Shown here piece after piece: positions 17,274-25,255 of a stretch of DNA of 64,000 nucleotides; position 1 is the stretch's first letter, and each line of letters starts with the position of its first letter. The notes beneath the pieces are model-generated. The model was given only the letters and a program-made list of their open reading frames with translations, made no database searches and was not told the origin of the DNA. This DNA comes from Bradyrhizobium sp. SZCCT0231 (GTDB taxonomy: Bacteria > Pseudomonadota > Alphaproteobacteria > Rhizobiales > Xanthobacteraceae). The position numbers were made by a program, and so were the translations under genes. Location: positions 1,426,001 through 1,490,000 of the forward strand of contig NZ_JAFCKP010000001.1 in assembly GCF_018130245.1 (NCBI RefSeq), read 5' to 3'.

Positions 17274-17816
17274 TCATTTGGCCTCGATCGTGCTCATGTG
17301 CCGCAGCCACTCGACGAGATAGAGCGACACGGAGGAGAGCGTGAAGACCGTGACGAGACCCATCAGGATGATATCATAAGGCGCGGGCTTGAAGCCGAAG
17401 GCAAGCGCCGCCAGCACCAGCGCCGCGAACGCCACCTGTGCCACGGTGTTGAGCTTGGACACCTTCGACGGCTTCATCTCGACCGGCCGGTCGAACAGCC
17501 AGGATACGATCACGGCGGCGACGATCATGATGTCGCGCGAGACCACCAGGATCACGATCCAGCGCGGGATCGCGCCCCAGATGCCGAGCGCCATGTAGAT
17601 CGAGACCAGCAGCGCCTTGTCGGCGAGCGGATCGAGCAGGGCGCCGAGCTCGCTCGTCATGTTGAAGCGCTTGGCCAAAAAGCCGTCCACGGCATCGCTG
17701 ATGCCGGCGATCAGGAAGACGGCAAACGCCACCTCCATTTGGCTCGACACGATGGCCCAGACGATGATCGGGACCAGCATGATGCGGCCCAGGGTAATGA
17801 TATTCGGAATACTCAC
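17274..17816 (-). CDS. pgsA: CDP-alcohol phosphatidyltransferase, likely phosphatidylglycerophosphate synthase
   Basis: 180 residues from a GTG at 17816 with GGGAAG seven bases upstream; this gives the usual SIPNIITLGRI start, whereas the ATG at 17918 would add 34 residues overlapping no domain. Integral membrane enzyme forming phosphatidylglycerophosphate from CDP-diacylglycerol and glycerol-3-phosphate. The catalytic motif is complete: D-A-V-D-G-F-L-A-K-R-F ... G-A-L-L-D-P-L-A-D-K (D-x2-DG-x2-A-x-R-x8-G-x3-D-x3-D with K-R at the arginine site). Four to five membrane helices are visible. Another CDP-alcohol enzyme of the family cannot be fully excluded. Confidence 0.85.
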   Translation of the reverse strand: MSIPNIITLGRIMLVPIIVWAIVSSQMEVAFAVFLIAGISDAVDGFLAKRFNMTSELGALLDPLADKALLVSIYMALGIWGAIPRWIVILVVSRDIMIVAAVIVSWLFDRPVEMKPSKVSKLNTVAQVAFAALVLAALAFGFKPAPYDIILMGLVTVFTLSSVSLYLVEWLRHMSTIEAK

Positions 17817-17971
17817 GCAGCGCTTCCCGGCACCGGTTCTGACCTCAAATCCGGCCCGTTGCAGGCTGAACCGGTTGATATGTCTACATAGTATAGGCAG
17901 GAGCGCCATGCGAGCCATTGCGCGTCCCCGGAATTCGACGTAACCAGCCGCAAACCCACTGGAAATCGGGC

Positions 17972-19045
17972 ATGACCGACCGCAAAAACGGCCTCACCTA
18001 CGCCGATTCAGGCGTCGATATCGACGCGGGCAACCGCCTGGTCGACCTGATCAAGCCGATGGTGCGCGCCACCGCGCGGCCGGGCGCCGATGCCGAAATC
18101 GGCGGCTTCGGCGGCCTGTTCGACCTCAAGGCGGCCGGTTTCGAGGACCCTGTCCTGGTTGCCGCCACCGACGGCGTCGGAACCAAGGTGAAGATCGCGA
18201 TCGAGACCGGCCTGCACGGCGGGATCGGCATCGACCTCGTCGCCATGAGTGTCAACGACCTCGTGGTGCAGGGCGCCGAGCCACTGTTTTTCCTGGATTA
18301 TTTCGCCTGCGGCAAGCTCGACCCCGACGCCACCGCCGCGATCGTCGCCGGCGTTGCGGAGGGCTGCCGCGAATCCGGCTGCGCCCTGATCGGCGGCGAG
18401 ACCGCTGAGATGCCTGGTCTCTACAGGGACGGCGACTATGATCTCGGCGGCTTTGCCGTCGGCGCCGCCGAGCGCGGTACATTGTTGCCGCGCAAGGATA
18501 TCGCCGCGGGCGACGCCGTGATTGGCCTCGCCTCGTCGGGCGTGCACTCCAACGGCTTCTCGCTGGTGCGCAAGATCGTGGAACAATCCGGCCTCGGCTT
18601 CGCGGCGCCGGCGCCGTTTGCCCCGGTGATGACGCTGGGCGGCGCGCTGCTGACGCCGACGAAGCTCTACGTCAAATCCTGCCTGCGCGCGATCCGCGAG
18701 ACCGGCGCGGTGAAGGGGCTCGCCCACATCACCGGCGGCGGTTTCACCGACAACATCCCGCGCGTCCTGCCCAAGCATCTCGGCGTCGGCATCGACCTCG
18801 CCCGCCTGCCGGTGCTGCCGGTGTTCAAATGGCTGGCGGCGCAGGCCGGCATCGCCGAGCTCGAGATGCTGCGCACCTTCAACTGCGGCATCGGCATGAT
18901 CGCAATCGTCGAGCCTGACAAGGTCGACAAGGTGATCGAGGTGTTCACCGACGCCGGCGAGATCGTGGCGCAGCTCGGCACCGTGATCCCGGCCGAGGGC
19001 GAGCACCGCGTCGTCTATGACGGCCACCTCGATCTGGCGCTGTGA
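17972..19045 (+). CDS. purM: Phosphoribosylformylglycinamidine cyclo-ligase (AIR synthetase)
   Basis: 357 residues from the ATG at 17972 (GGAAAT upstream); the frame extends 18 codons further to 17918 without a ribosome site. Catalyses ATP-dependent closure of FGAM to AIR in purine synthesis. Diagnostic segments: [73 protein letters not shown] and the glycine-rich [14 protein letters not shown]. It is divergent from pgsA, and its stop shares one base with the purN start (TGATG), so the two are coupled. Confidence 0.97.
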   Translation: MTDRKNGLTYADSGVDIDAGNRLVDLIKPMVRATARPGADAEIGGFGGLFDLKAAGFEDPVLVAATDGVGTKVKIAIETGLHGGIGIDLVAMSVNDLVVQGAEPLFFLDYFACGKLDPDATAAIVAGVAEGCRESGCALIGGETAEMPGLYRDGDYDLGGFAVGAAERGTLLPRKDIAAGDAVIGLASSGVHSNGFSLVRKIVEQSGLGFAAPAPFAPVMTLGGALLTPTKLYVKSCLRAIRETGAVKGLAHITGGGFTDNIPRVLPKHLGVGIDLARLPVLPVFKWLAAQAGIAELEMLRTFNCGIGMIAIVEPDKVDKVIEVFTDAGEIVAQLGTVIPAEGEHRVVYDGHLDLAL

Positions 19046-19698
19046 TGAAGCGCCGCGTCGCCATCCTGATCTCCGGTCGCGGCTCCAACATGGCCGCGCT
19101 GATCAAGGCTGCCAGCGCGCCGGATTTCCCGGCGGAGATATCGCTCGTCATCTCGAACAAGGCCGATGCGCTCGGGCTCGAACGGGCCGAAGCGAGCGGC
19201 GTCAACACGCTGGTGATCGAGAGCAAGCCGTTCGGCAAGGACCGCGCCGGCTTCGAGAAGGTGCTGCAGGCAGCGCTCGACCGGCATGGCATCGAGCTGA
19301 TCTGCCTCGGCGGCTTCATGCGCCTGTTCACGGCCGAGTTCACCAAGGCCTGGTACGGGCGGATGCTCAACATCCATCCCTCGCTGCTGCCGTCGTTCCC
19401 CGGCCTCGACCCGCACGGCCAGGCCCTGCGCGCCGGCGTCAAGCTGTCCGGTGCCACGGTGCATTTCGTCATCCCCGAGACCGATGCCGGCCCGATCGTG
19501 ATGCAGGGCGCGGTGCCCGTCGGCGATCACGACACGGCGGACACGTTGTCCGAGCGCATCCTCGAAGTCGAGCACCGCATCTATCCCGAAGCGCTGCGGC
19601 TGCTCGCGACCGGCAAGGTCCGCATCGAGGGTGACGTCTGCAGGACGACGGGAAGCGCAGCGTCGGAAAATTTTCTGGTTGCGCCGGTGGTGGGCTGA
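19045..19698 (+). CDS. purN: Phosphoribosylglycinamide formyltransferase
   Basis: 217 residues. The ATG at 19045 overlaps the purM stop by one base; a GTG one codon earlier is also possible. Transfers a formyl group from 10-formyl-tetrahydrofolate to GAR. Visible: phosphate loop SGRGSNMAALI (near 9-19), folate/catalytic segment GGFMRLFTAEF, MLNIHPSLLPSFPGLDPHGQAL with the catalytic Asn-His, GATVHFVIPETDAGPIVMQ with the catalytic Asp. Standard length plus a short C-terminal tail (FLVAPVVG). Confidence 0.97.
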   Translation: MKRRVAILISGRGSNMAALIKAASAPDFPAEISLVISNKADALGLERAEASGVNTLVIESKPFGKDRAGFEKVLQAALDRHGIELICLGGFMRLFTAEFTKAWYGRMLNIHPSLLPSFPGLDPHGQALRAGVKLSGATVHFVIPETDAGPIVMQGAVPVGDHDTADTLSERILEVEHRIYPEALRLLATGKVRIEGDVCRTTGSAASENFLVAPVVG

Positions 19699-19710
19699 GC
19701 CACCCCAGAC

Positions 19711-20052
19711 TTACTCGATGTAACCTGCTGCCTCGCCATCGCGGACATATCCGTAGACGCGGAAACCCGCGGTCGTTTGCTCTCCAGCAAACCGGATGCG
19801 GCGTAGGATTGTGCGGAAGAACTCGCGCTGATGCGCCGTCTCGGTAGCCAATTCAGCCCATTCCATCCAATCCCATCCGCCGCTGGTCCAGTGATAGACC
19901 CATTCGCTATCCCACTGGCTCACGCTTCCGGTTTCCAGGTTCTTGCAGCGAAATCGAGGTCGACAGGGCGGGGCAGGATCGAGCACGGCCTCCCGCAGTT
20001 CGCGCCACTTGGTGTTATTGGCAACAGAGAAATATTCCGACCGCTGAATCAT
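19711..20052 (-). CDS. Small protein of unknown function (DUF6678-like), third gene of a toxin-antitoxin operon
   Basis: 113 residues, no signal peptide or membrane segment. It begins only 7 bases after the stop of the PIN toxin gene on the same strand, so it is probably co-transcribed and coupled. The N-terminal NNTKWRELREAVLD and the Trp-rich middle (SQWDSEWVYHWTSGGWDWMEWAEL) resemble the DUF6678 family as I remember it; this is a weak recollection. The Trp/Glu composition and coding base usage are less GC-rich than the neighbouring purine genes. Function unknown. Confidence 0.6.
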   Translation of the reverse strand: MIQRSEYFSVANNTKWRELREAVLDPAPPCRPRFRCKNLETGSVSQWDSEWVYHWTSGGWDWMEWAELATETAHQREFFRTILRRIRFAGEQTTAGFRVYGYVRDGEAAGYIE

Positions 20053-20059
20053 CTATCGC

Positions 20060-20476
20060 TCACGACGAGGCAAACGGATCGAGCAGAGCTACTCCGGTCG
20101 ATTCAAGATCGGCGATGTTGCGCGTCACCAGTGTCAGGCCGTGGACCTTGGCTGTGGCGGCGAGCAGACTATCAACGAGCGGCAGCGGATTAGGAATTCC
20201 AAGAAGGGCCCAAGTCTCGGCAACGGTCTCATCGATGGGAAGAACCCGATCAGCGAGTCGGGTCCTCATTTGCGAAAACCATCGGTCGAGAGACTTCGCC
20301 TGGAGCGGATCACTTCGCCTTTTCAATTCGATGCCTCGGCGAATTTCGGCCAGAACCAACACGCTGGTTCCGATATGTTCGGCCGGCGTCTGATTAACCC
20401 AACGAACGACATTTGGGTCGGCGCGCTCGCGCTTGCGTATTTCGGAAATGACGTTGGTGTCGAGGAGAAATCTCAC
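20060..20476 (-). CDS. PIN-domain ribonuclease toxin (VapC/FitB-like)
   Basis: 138 residues, the normal PIN toxin length. Acidic metal-binding residues are all visible: D6 in LLDTNVISE, E44 in LVLAEIRRGIE, D102 in PLVDSLLAATA and D123 in RNIADL. PIN toxins cleave RNA (often tRNA or rRNA) when released from their antitoxin. Its start overlaps the stop of the upstream gene by four bases (20473-20476), the classic antitoxin-then-toxin arrangement. The DTNVISEIRK start and the RRGIELKRR segment are closest to the FitB-type branch. Confidence 0.88.
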   Translation of the reverse strand: MRFLLDTNVISEIRKRERADPNVVRWVNQTPAEHIGTSVLVLAEIRRGIELKRRSDPLQAKSLDRWFSQMRTRLADRVLPIDETVAETWALLGIPNPLPLVDSLLAATAKVHGLTLVTRNIADLESTGVALLDPFASS

Positions 20477-20775
20477 AAATCGACCTCGCGCCAGCCATCA
20501 CGCCGCGGCTGATCAAACACACCGTCGAAGGCTTCATCGGGAAGCTCGGATCCGAAGACGTCGAAGGCTGTCTTGACGTCGGGATTGAGGAGGGCGTTGG
20601 CGAGCGTTGATCGGAGTACCGCTGCTCGCTCCGGTTCGTCGCGCAGGGTTTCGGCCAATGCACGGATAAGGCTCGCGTCGTTCTTAGCGGCCTGGACTTC
20701 AACGCGCACCAAACCACGCGCCGCAGCACGGCGACGATGGGTACGGGTGGCCTTTCGCTGAGATTTGGTTGCCAC
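20473..20775 (-). CDS. Cognate antitoxin of the PIN toxin
   Basis: 100 residues from a GTG start with a weak GAGATG upstream. The first 30 residues are highly basic (KSQRKATRTHRRRAAARGLVRVEVQAAKND), with RVEVQA resembling the beta-strand of ribbon-helix-helix antitoxins. The next part is helical (SLIRALAETLRD...). The acidic C-terminal tail (ELPDEAFDGVFDQP) would bind the toxin. Its position, the ATGA overlap with the toxin and the palindrome in its promoter support autoregulation. It was identified by context; I do not recognise the exact antitoxin family. Confidence 0.7.
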   Translation of the reverse strand: MATKSQRKATRTHRRRAAARGLVRVEVQAAKNDASLIRALAETLRDEPERAAVLRSTLANALLNPDVKTAFDVFGSELPDEAFDGVFDQPRRDGWREVDL

Positions 20776-20791
20776 GGTTCATCTCGATACA

Positions 20792-20817
20792 AATTTCCGG
20801 TAATATAACCGGAAATT
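20792..20817 (-). promoter_or_regulatory. Palindromic operator/promoter of the toxin-antitoxin operon
   Basis: Perfect 10-bp inverted repeat AATTTCCGGT / ACCGGAAATT with a 6-base AT spacer, ending 17 bases upstream of the antitoxin start. On the minus strand the spacer contributes TATATT, a likely -10 box, so a protein bound to the arms would block RNA polymerase. The AT-rich composition stands out locally. Confidence 0.7.
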
Positions 20818-20849
20818 GCCATCGAGGCAATCGCAAGATCGTCGCCCCA

Positions 20850-20877
20850 AACAAAATCCCCCGGCAGAGCCGGGGGC
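20850..20877 (-). terminator. Rho-independent terminator of cspA
   Basis: Stem GCCCCCGGC-type: CCCCCGGC (20858-20865) and GCCGGGGG (20869-20876) pair perfectly around a 3-base loop. On the minus strand the stem is followed by ATTTTGTTT. It lies 35 bases after the cspA stop. Confidence 0.8.
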
Positions 20878-20911
20878 AACGTCATGATCTCTCGCGTTCA
20901 GTTGAGAGACA

Positions 20912-21118
20912 TCAGGAGACCTTGAGGTTCTCCGCGGATGATTTGCCGCGGTTCTCCACGAGGTCGAATTCAACCACCTGGTTCTCGTTGAGGGTGGAGA
21001 GTCCGGCACGCTCGACGGCGGAGATGTGGACGAACACGTCCTTGTCGCTGCCGTTCGGCTTGATGAACCCATAGCCCTTGGTCGGGTTGAACCATTTGAC
21101 GGTGCCCTTTTGCGGCAT
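20912..21118 (-). CDS. cspA: Cold shock domain protein (CspA family)
   Basis: 68 residues forming a single OB-fold cold shock domain. RNP1 (KGYGFI) and RNP2 (VFVHIS) nucleic-acid-binding motifs are intact, with the starting MPQKGTVKWFNPTKG. It binds single-stranded RNA/DNA and acts as an RNA chaperone. A strong ribosome site GGAGGAG precedes the ATG, and TATAT lies just upstream. Whether it is cold-induced cannot be told from the sequence; many alphaproteobacterial copies are constitutive. Confidence 0.95.
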   Translation of the reverse strand: MPQKGTVKWFNPTKGYGFIKPNGSDKDVFVHISAVERAGLSTLNENQVVEFDLVENRGKSSAENLKVS

Positions 21119-21496
21119 CGCTCGTCTCCTCCACTAGATATAAAAAAGACGCGGCCGCTTTTCGCGTGCCACGCCACAAACGGGCTTCCGGAAGTCTGTT
21201 CGAGTCTTGAGGGTCAATGTCGCGAAACGCACAGCACAGCGGCCAATTCCGATTGTGACCGATATTGCAGCATGAAAATCGCGCGCTAGCAAGCTGCGCG
21301 CGGATTTCAAGGCCGGACCAGGTGTCTTCAAGCGCAATTTGCGACCTGTGGCAGCGGAACCACAATCGGTGCAATAGCCTCGGCCGTCATGCGCCAACCG
21401 GTTGACCCCTCGTGGCAGTTCGGCCCAAATCGCCGCAAGCGCCGCAGACCGTGTTGCATTTTTGCGCGCCGCCACCTTGCTTCGGGATTCATCGTC
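21119..21496. other. Divergent region between cspA and the outer membrane protein gene
   Basis: 378 bases. The left end carries the strong ribosome site of cspA. The rest should contain the cspA promoter and 5' leader and the opposite promoter. The frame of the outer membrane protein runs back to 21389, but the part before 21497 is Arg/Cys-rich and not signal-peptide-like. No other gene or clear repeat is seen. Confidence 0.4.
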
Positions 21497-22660
21497 ATGC
21501 GCTGCGCCGCGCAGCTCTCCGGGATACGGCAGACGATCGGGCTGGACCGCGTCCGCCGGATCGCGGCTGCGCTTGCCATGGCGTTTGCGCTGGTCGTGAT
21601 GATGGCGGCAGCGACGCCCAGCTTCGCGCAAAGCCCGACGCCCACGCCCACGCCGACCCCGACGCCTACGCCGTCACCGACCCCGATCCCGTCGCCGACC
21701 TCGACGAATTACGATCAGTCAGCCGGCAGCAGCACACTCAATCTCGGCTCGGGCTTCCTGGAGCGGCTCGGCAACCAGGCATCCGGCGGCGTCAACCGGG
21801 CGTTCCGCACCAATCCCGGCGGCGGCGGCGCGCCGGCGAGCACGGAAGATCCGCGCTACCGCACCTGGTTCGAGGGCTATGGCCTCTCGGTCCGGACAGA
21901 TGCGCAAGGAGACTTTGTCGGCGACAAGCGCAAGACCTTTGGCGGCGTCGCCGGTTTCGGCGCGCGGCTCGCGCCCGGCGTCAACGTCGGATTCTCCGTG
22001 GACCAGAGCCACACCGACATCGACGTGCCGCTGGCGCTGCAGTCCGCAACGCTCGATCTCACCCAGCTCGGCTTCAGCGGCTCGGTCGACAAGGGCCCCT
22101 GGACCTGGGCCTTTGCCGTGGTGCACGGCTTCGGCAAGGTCCGTTCCAGCCGCGACACCGGCCTTGGCCTTGCGACCGCGGGCTACCGCGCCGCCGTCGA
22201 CGGCGCGCTGACCGAGATCAGCTATTACTGGACCAAGGACCAGATGCGCATCGTGCCCAAGGGCGCGCTGGAATATGTGCGCGCCACCAGCGCCGCGTTC
22301 CAGGAGTCCGGCGGGCTCGACCCGCTCAACGTCGGCTCGACGGCGCTCTCGCGCGCGCGCATCATGGTCGGGGCCGAGATCGGCCGCTACTTCATCATCG
22401 AGCAGAAGATTCTGGACCTGTCAGCCTACGGCAAGTTCGTCGACAATTTCCACCAGGACCTGGGGTCCATCCAGGTCAGCCTGGGCGCCCAGAACATCAT
22501 TGTCCCCGGCATCGGCGAGAGCCGTTACGGCATGGATGCCGGTGGCTCGGCTTCGCTCAGCCTGACCAACGTGGCACGGCTTTACGTCAATTACGACGGC
22601 AAGTTCCGCAACGAGCTCACCTCGCACCAGGGCACGGTCGGCTTCGAATACAAATGGTGA
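21497..22660 (+). CDS. Autotransporter-like outer membrane beta-barrel protein
   Basis: 387 residues from the ATG at 21497 (GGGATT upstream). A long signal peptide (RIAAALAMAFALVVMMAAATPSFA) is followed by a Pro/Thr linker of alternating TP, then by a region of about 290 residues with alternating beta-strand pattern (YRTWFEGYGLSV, VAGFGARLAPGVNVGFSVDQS, WTWAFAVVHGFGKV, RLYVNYDGKFRNE). It ends in the outer-membrane C-terminal motif VGFEYKW with terminal aromatic. This fits an autotransporter-type barrel lacking a large passenger. Surface role unknown. Confidence 0.75.
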   Translation: MRCAAQLSGIRQTIGLDRVRRIAAALAMAFALVVMMAAATPSFAQSPTPTPTPTPTPTPSPTPIPSPTSTNYDQSAGSSTLNLGSGFLERLGNQASGGVNRAFRTNPGGGGAPASTEDPRYRTWFEGYGLSVRTDAQGDFVGDKRKTFGGVAGFGARLAPGVNVGFSVDQSHTDIDVPLALQSATLDLTQLGFSGSVDKGPWTWAFAVVHGFGKVRSSRDTGLGLATAGYRAAVDGALTEISYYWTKDQMRIVPKGALEYVRATSAAFQESGGLDPLNVGSTALSRARIMVGAEIGRYFIIEQKILDLSAYGKFVDNFHQDLGSIQVSLGAQNIIVPGIGESRYGMDAGGSASLSLTNVARLYVNYDGKFRNELTSHQGTVGFEYKW

Positions 22661-22699
22661 GCTGACGCTCGCTTGCGGCCATAGCTCCACGCTCGGTCG

Positions 22700-22885
22700 T
22701 CGTCCCGGACAAGCGTAGCTCTCGACAACGCGTAGCGTTGTCTAGAGCGAAGCGCCGATCCGGGACCCATAGCCACAGGCCGTCGTTTGGCGAAGACTTG
22801 TGGTTATCAGCTCGCCGCTACAACTGCTCCCTGGGGCTATGGGTCCCGGATCTGCGCGCGCTTGAGGCGCGCTTGTCCGGGATGA
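22700..22885. repeat. Nested long-armed intergenic palindrome
   Basis: Outer arms TCGTCCCGGACAAGCG (22700-22715) and CGCTTGTCCGGGATGA (22870-22885) pair with one mismatch. Inner arms of 18 bases, GATCCGGGACCCATAGCC (22757-22774) and its exact complement (22835-22852), pair perfectly. Other bits inside (CAACGCGTAGCGTTG) also fold. It occupies the convergent gap between the outer membrane protein and LysR genes. Confidence 0.85.
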
Positions 22886-22893
22886 CAGCGGAG

Positions 22894-23901
22894 TTAGGTC
22901 GGCGTCGTCGCCACATAGCCCGTCAAGCCAAAGCCCTCGCGCGCCGCCGTCATCATCGGCACCAGCGCGTTCGGATGGATGAACTCGTCGCGGAAGCAGG
23001 GATAGGTCCTGGCATCGAAGATCTTCTTCAGCCAGTCGACCACGATCTTGTGTCGCTCGGAGGTGCGGAACTCCTTGTGATAGGTGAGCCAGAGATCGGC
23101 GTGGTGGCTGACGCCGAGATCGACGGCAACGAGCGGCGCACCGAGCGCGATCGACACCGTCGGCAGGAAGCCGATGCCGGCGCCGCGCTCCACCGCATAG
23201 AGCACTCCGACCGAGGAGTTGGTCTTGATCCCGACGATACCTTCCAGCGATTGCAATCCGAGCACGCGGGCATAGGCGCCGTCGTCGACCTGCGGCGCGC
23301 TCTGCTTGATGATGCGGTGGTTATTCAATTCGGCGACCGTTGCCGGTACGCCGTAGAGGCTTTCGTACTCCTTGGACACGAAGGGATAGATATGGAGGCG
23401 GCCGAGCTTGGCGACGATCAGGTCGGGATTGGTCGGCGGCTCGAGCTGGATCGCGATATCGGATTCGAGCCGCGCGACGTCGGCCTGCTCCATCGCGCAG
23501 CGAAGGTCGACGGTGATCTTGCGGTAGGTCTTCTGGAAATCGATCAGTCGCGGCAGGATCCAGAAATTGCCGGGGCCTTCCGTCACCGCGACGCGCACGG
23601 TGCCTGAGGTGTCGTTCGACGATCGCGAGGCGCGGCGGAAGACGTTGAAGGCATGACGCTCCATATGCGTGACGTCGGCAATCATCGCGGTGCCTTCATC
23701 GCTGAGCGTGAGCCCGCTCTGGTCGCGCAGGAACAGCTTGCACCCGATGCTCTCTTCGAGCCGGTCGATGCGGCGCATCAGGGTGGTGGAGGTGAGCCCG
23801 AGCTCCTCGGCGGCATTACGAAAACTTTTATATTTTGCGCACGCTAAAAACAGCTTCAAATCATCCCAGGACGCGCCCAGGGCTTCTTCACGGTGCTGCA
23901 T
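22894..23901 (-). CDS. LysR-family transcriptional regulator
   Basis: 335 residues from the ATG at 23901; an in-frame ATG at 23934 is an alternative. N-terminal winged helix-turn-helix: DLKLFLACAKYKSFRNAAEELGLTSTTLMRRIDRLEESIGCKLFLRD. A periplasmic-binding-like effector domain of two lobes follows (VRVAVTEGPGNFWILPRLIDF ... SDIAIQLEPP ... GAGIGFLPTVSI). It is divergent from the GNAT-like operon with a 104-base gap, the standard arrangement for a LysR regulator and its target. The inducer is unknown. Confidence 0.9.
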   Translation of the reverse strand: MQHREEALGASWDDLKLFLACAKYKSFRNAAEELGLTSTTLMRRIDRLEESIGCKLFLRDQSGLTLSDEGTAMIADVTHMERHAFNVFRRASRSSNDTSGTVRVAVTEGPGNFWILPRLIDFQKTYRKITVDLRCAMEQADVARLESDIAIQLEPPTNPDLIVAKLGRLHIYPFVSKEYESLYGVPATVAELNNHRIIKQSAPQVDDGAYARVLGLQSLEGIVGIKTNSSVGVLYAVERGAGIGFLPTVSIALGAPLVAVDLGVSHHADLWLTYHKEFRTSERHKIVVDWLKKIFDARTYPCFRDEFIHPNALVPMMTAAREGFGLTGYVATTPT

Positions 23902-24005
23902 GATCGCAGCACCCCGGTGCAATAACTGCTGCATACTCCTGATCCCCAACCGCTAAGCTCATCGTCATAGCGGGGCATGAAAGCCTCGAACGATAGAGGC
24001 GTGAT

Positions 24006-24623
24006 ATGAGTATGGAAAGGGGCTCGTTTGCCGCAAGGCATGATTTCGATGCCTTGCCGCTGAGCCCGGATGTCGACGTCCGCTGTGCGCAATTTTCCGA
24101 AATTGCGGCGCTTTCGGAGATGGCGCACCGGCTGGTGCCGGGCGTGGAGATCGGCGCAGCGGGCCTTGCAAGATACTTCACTCTCGATCCTCAGAGTATT
24201 CTGACGTTCAGCCGGAAAGGCAAGCTCGTCGGCGGCATGGCCTTCCTGTTCCTCAATGACCGCGGCCACGATGCGCTGCTGCTCGACGAGATCTGCCTCA
24301 CCGCGCCCGAGATGCGTTATCTCGCATCGGCGAACGAAGACGTCGCCGCCATCTACATCTGGGCGATCGCGGCGACGGGCCGCGGCATCGCCGGTCTCGG
24401 CAAGGCCGCGGCTCATTTGCGGCAGATAAGGTTTCGCGGCGCGGATTGCTATGCGCAACCGTCAACGGTGGCCGGACGCGACATCATGAAGGCGACAGGC
24501 TTTGCACCCGTCCCGAGCTTCCAGCCCGACCTTTGGTGCTACGAGCGCCCCTGGCATCGGCAGCCGATGCGCATGCCAGGCGCGATCATCCAAGCAAGGA
24601 GTTTTGCAGATGCACGGCACTAG
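24006..24623 (+). CDS. GNAT-like protein of unknown function
   Basis: 205 residues, soluble. Segments such as ILTFSRKGKLVGGMAFLFLND, ALLLDEICLTAPEMRYLA and a C-terminal MKATGFAPVPSFQPDLWCYERP follow the strand order of acetyltransferase-fold proteins. The canonical acetyl-CoA loop (Q/R-x2-G-x-G/A) is not obvious; the nearest is TGRGIAGLGKAA. It may therefore be a diverged or non-acetylating member. It is first in an operon: its last 14 bases overlap the next gene. It is divergent from the LysR gene. Confidence 0.6.
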   Translation: MSMERGSFAARHDFDALPLSPDVDVRCAQFSEIAALSEMAHRLVPGVEIGAAGLARYFTLDPQSILTFSRKGKLVGGMAFLFLNDRGHDALLLDEICLTAPEMRYLASANEDVAAIYIWAIAATGRGIAGLGKAAAHLRQIRFRGADCYAQPSTVAGRDIMKATGFAPVPSFQPDLWCYERPWHRQPMRMPGAIIQARSFADARH

Positions 24624-25230
24624 GATTCCTCTCGCCAAGCCCGACTCCCGCGCCATCACCATCCGCCTCGCGCGCGATCCCAGCGATCTCATGCTGGTGA
24701 CCGCCATCCGCTCGGCGGTCTATCTTGCCGAGCAGGATTGTCCGTTCGAGGAGGAGTTCGACGGCAACGACATGGTCGCGGCGCATTTCATCGGCTTCGT
24801 CGGCAACGAGCCTGCGGGCTGTCTGCGGGTGCGCTTCTTCGGCGATTTCGCCAAGGTGGAGCGGCTTGCGGTGCGTCACCAATATCGGCGCTCGCGCGTC
24901 TCCTTCAAGCTGGTGCAGGCCAGTGTCGATTATGTGAAGCGCAAGGGTTTTCGCAAGATCTACGGCCAGGCGCAGGATCGGCTGGTCGATTTCTGGGCCC
25001 ATTTCGGCGCCAAGCCGCTCGGTCACAACCGCAAGATCACCTTCTCCGATTTCTCCTACACGGAGATGCTGCTGGAGATCGAGCCGGGCCCGGACGCCAT
25101 CACGCTGGACAGCGATCCCTATGTCATCATCCGTCCGGAGGGCGATTGGGACCGGCCTGGCGTGCTCGATGCCTCGGCGGGGCGGGCGGTGACCTCACCG
25201 CTGCGGGACCTCGCACTCGCCGACCGCTGA
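24610..25230 (+). CDS. GNAT-family acetyltransferase
   Basis: 206 residues. The ATG at 24610 has AGGAG eight bases upstream and overlaps the preceding gene; the frame extends back to 24502 without a site. Strands 1-3 (ITIRLARDPSDLMLVTAIRSAVYLAEQDCPF, FIGFVGNEPAGCLRVRFF) lead into motif A, AKVERLAVRHQYRRSRVSFKLVQASVDYVKRKGF, where the CoA loop is RRSRVS rather than the usual R-x2-G-x-G. The motif B-like end, FWAHFGAKPLGHNRKITFSDFSYTEMLLEI, follows. Substrate unknown; the paired GNAT-like gene suggests a joint function. Confidence 0.75.
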   Translation: MHGTRIPLAKPDSRAITIRLARDPSDLMLVTAIRSAVYLAEQDCPFEEEFDGNDMVAAHFIGFVGNEPAGCLRVRFFGDFAKVERLAVRHQYRRSRVSFKLVQASVDYVKRKGFRKIYGQAQDRLVDFWAHFGAKPLGHNRKITFSDFSYTEMLLEIEPGPDAITLDSDPYVIIRPEGDWDRPGVLDASAGRAVTSPLRDLALADR

Positions 25231-25255
25231 AACGGGTGCAGCTGCGCGCAACAAA

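Noticed and set aside
18008-19027. Minus-strand frame of 339 codons opposite purM
   Set aside because: Antisense shadow of a certain gene, with a D/R/H/A-rich composition and no motif.
21639-21700. Tandem repeats considered as a CRISPR-like or VNTR locus
   Set aside because: The units are six bases and code for Thr-Pro inside an outer membrane protein; there are no spacers.
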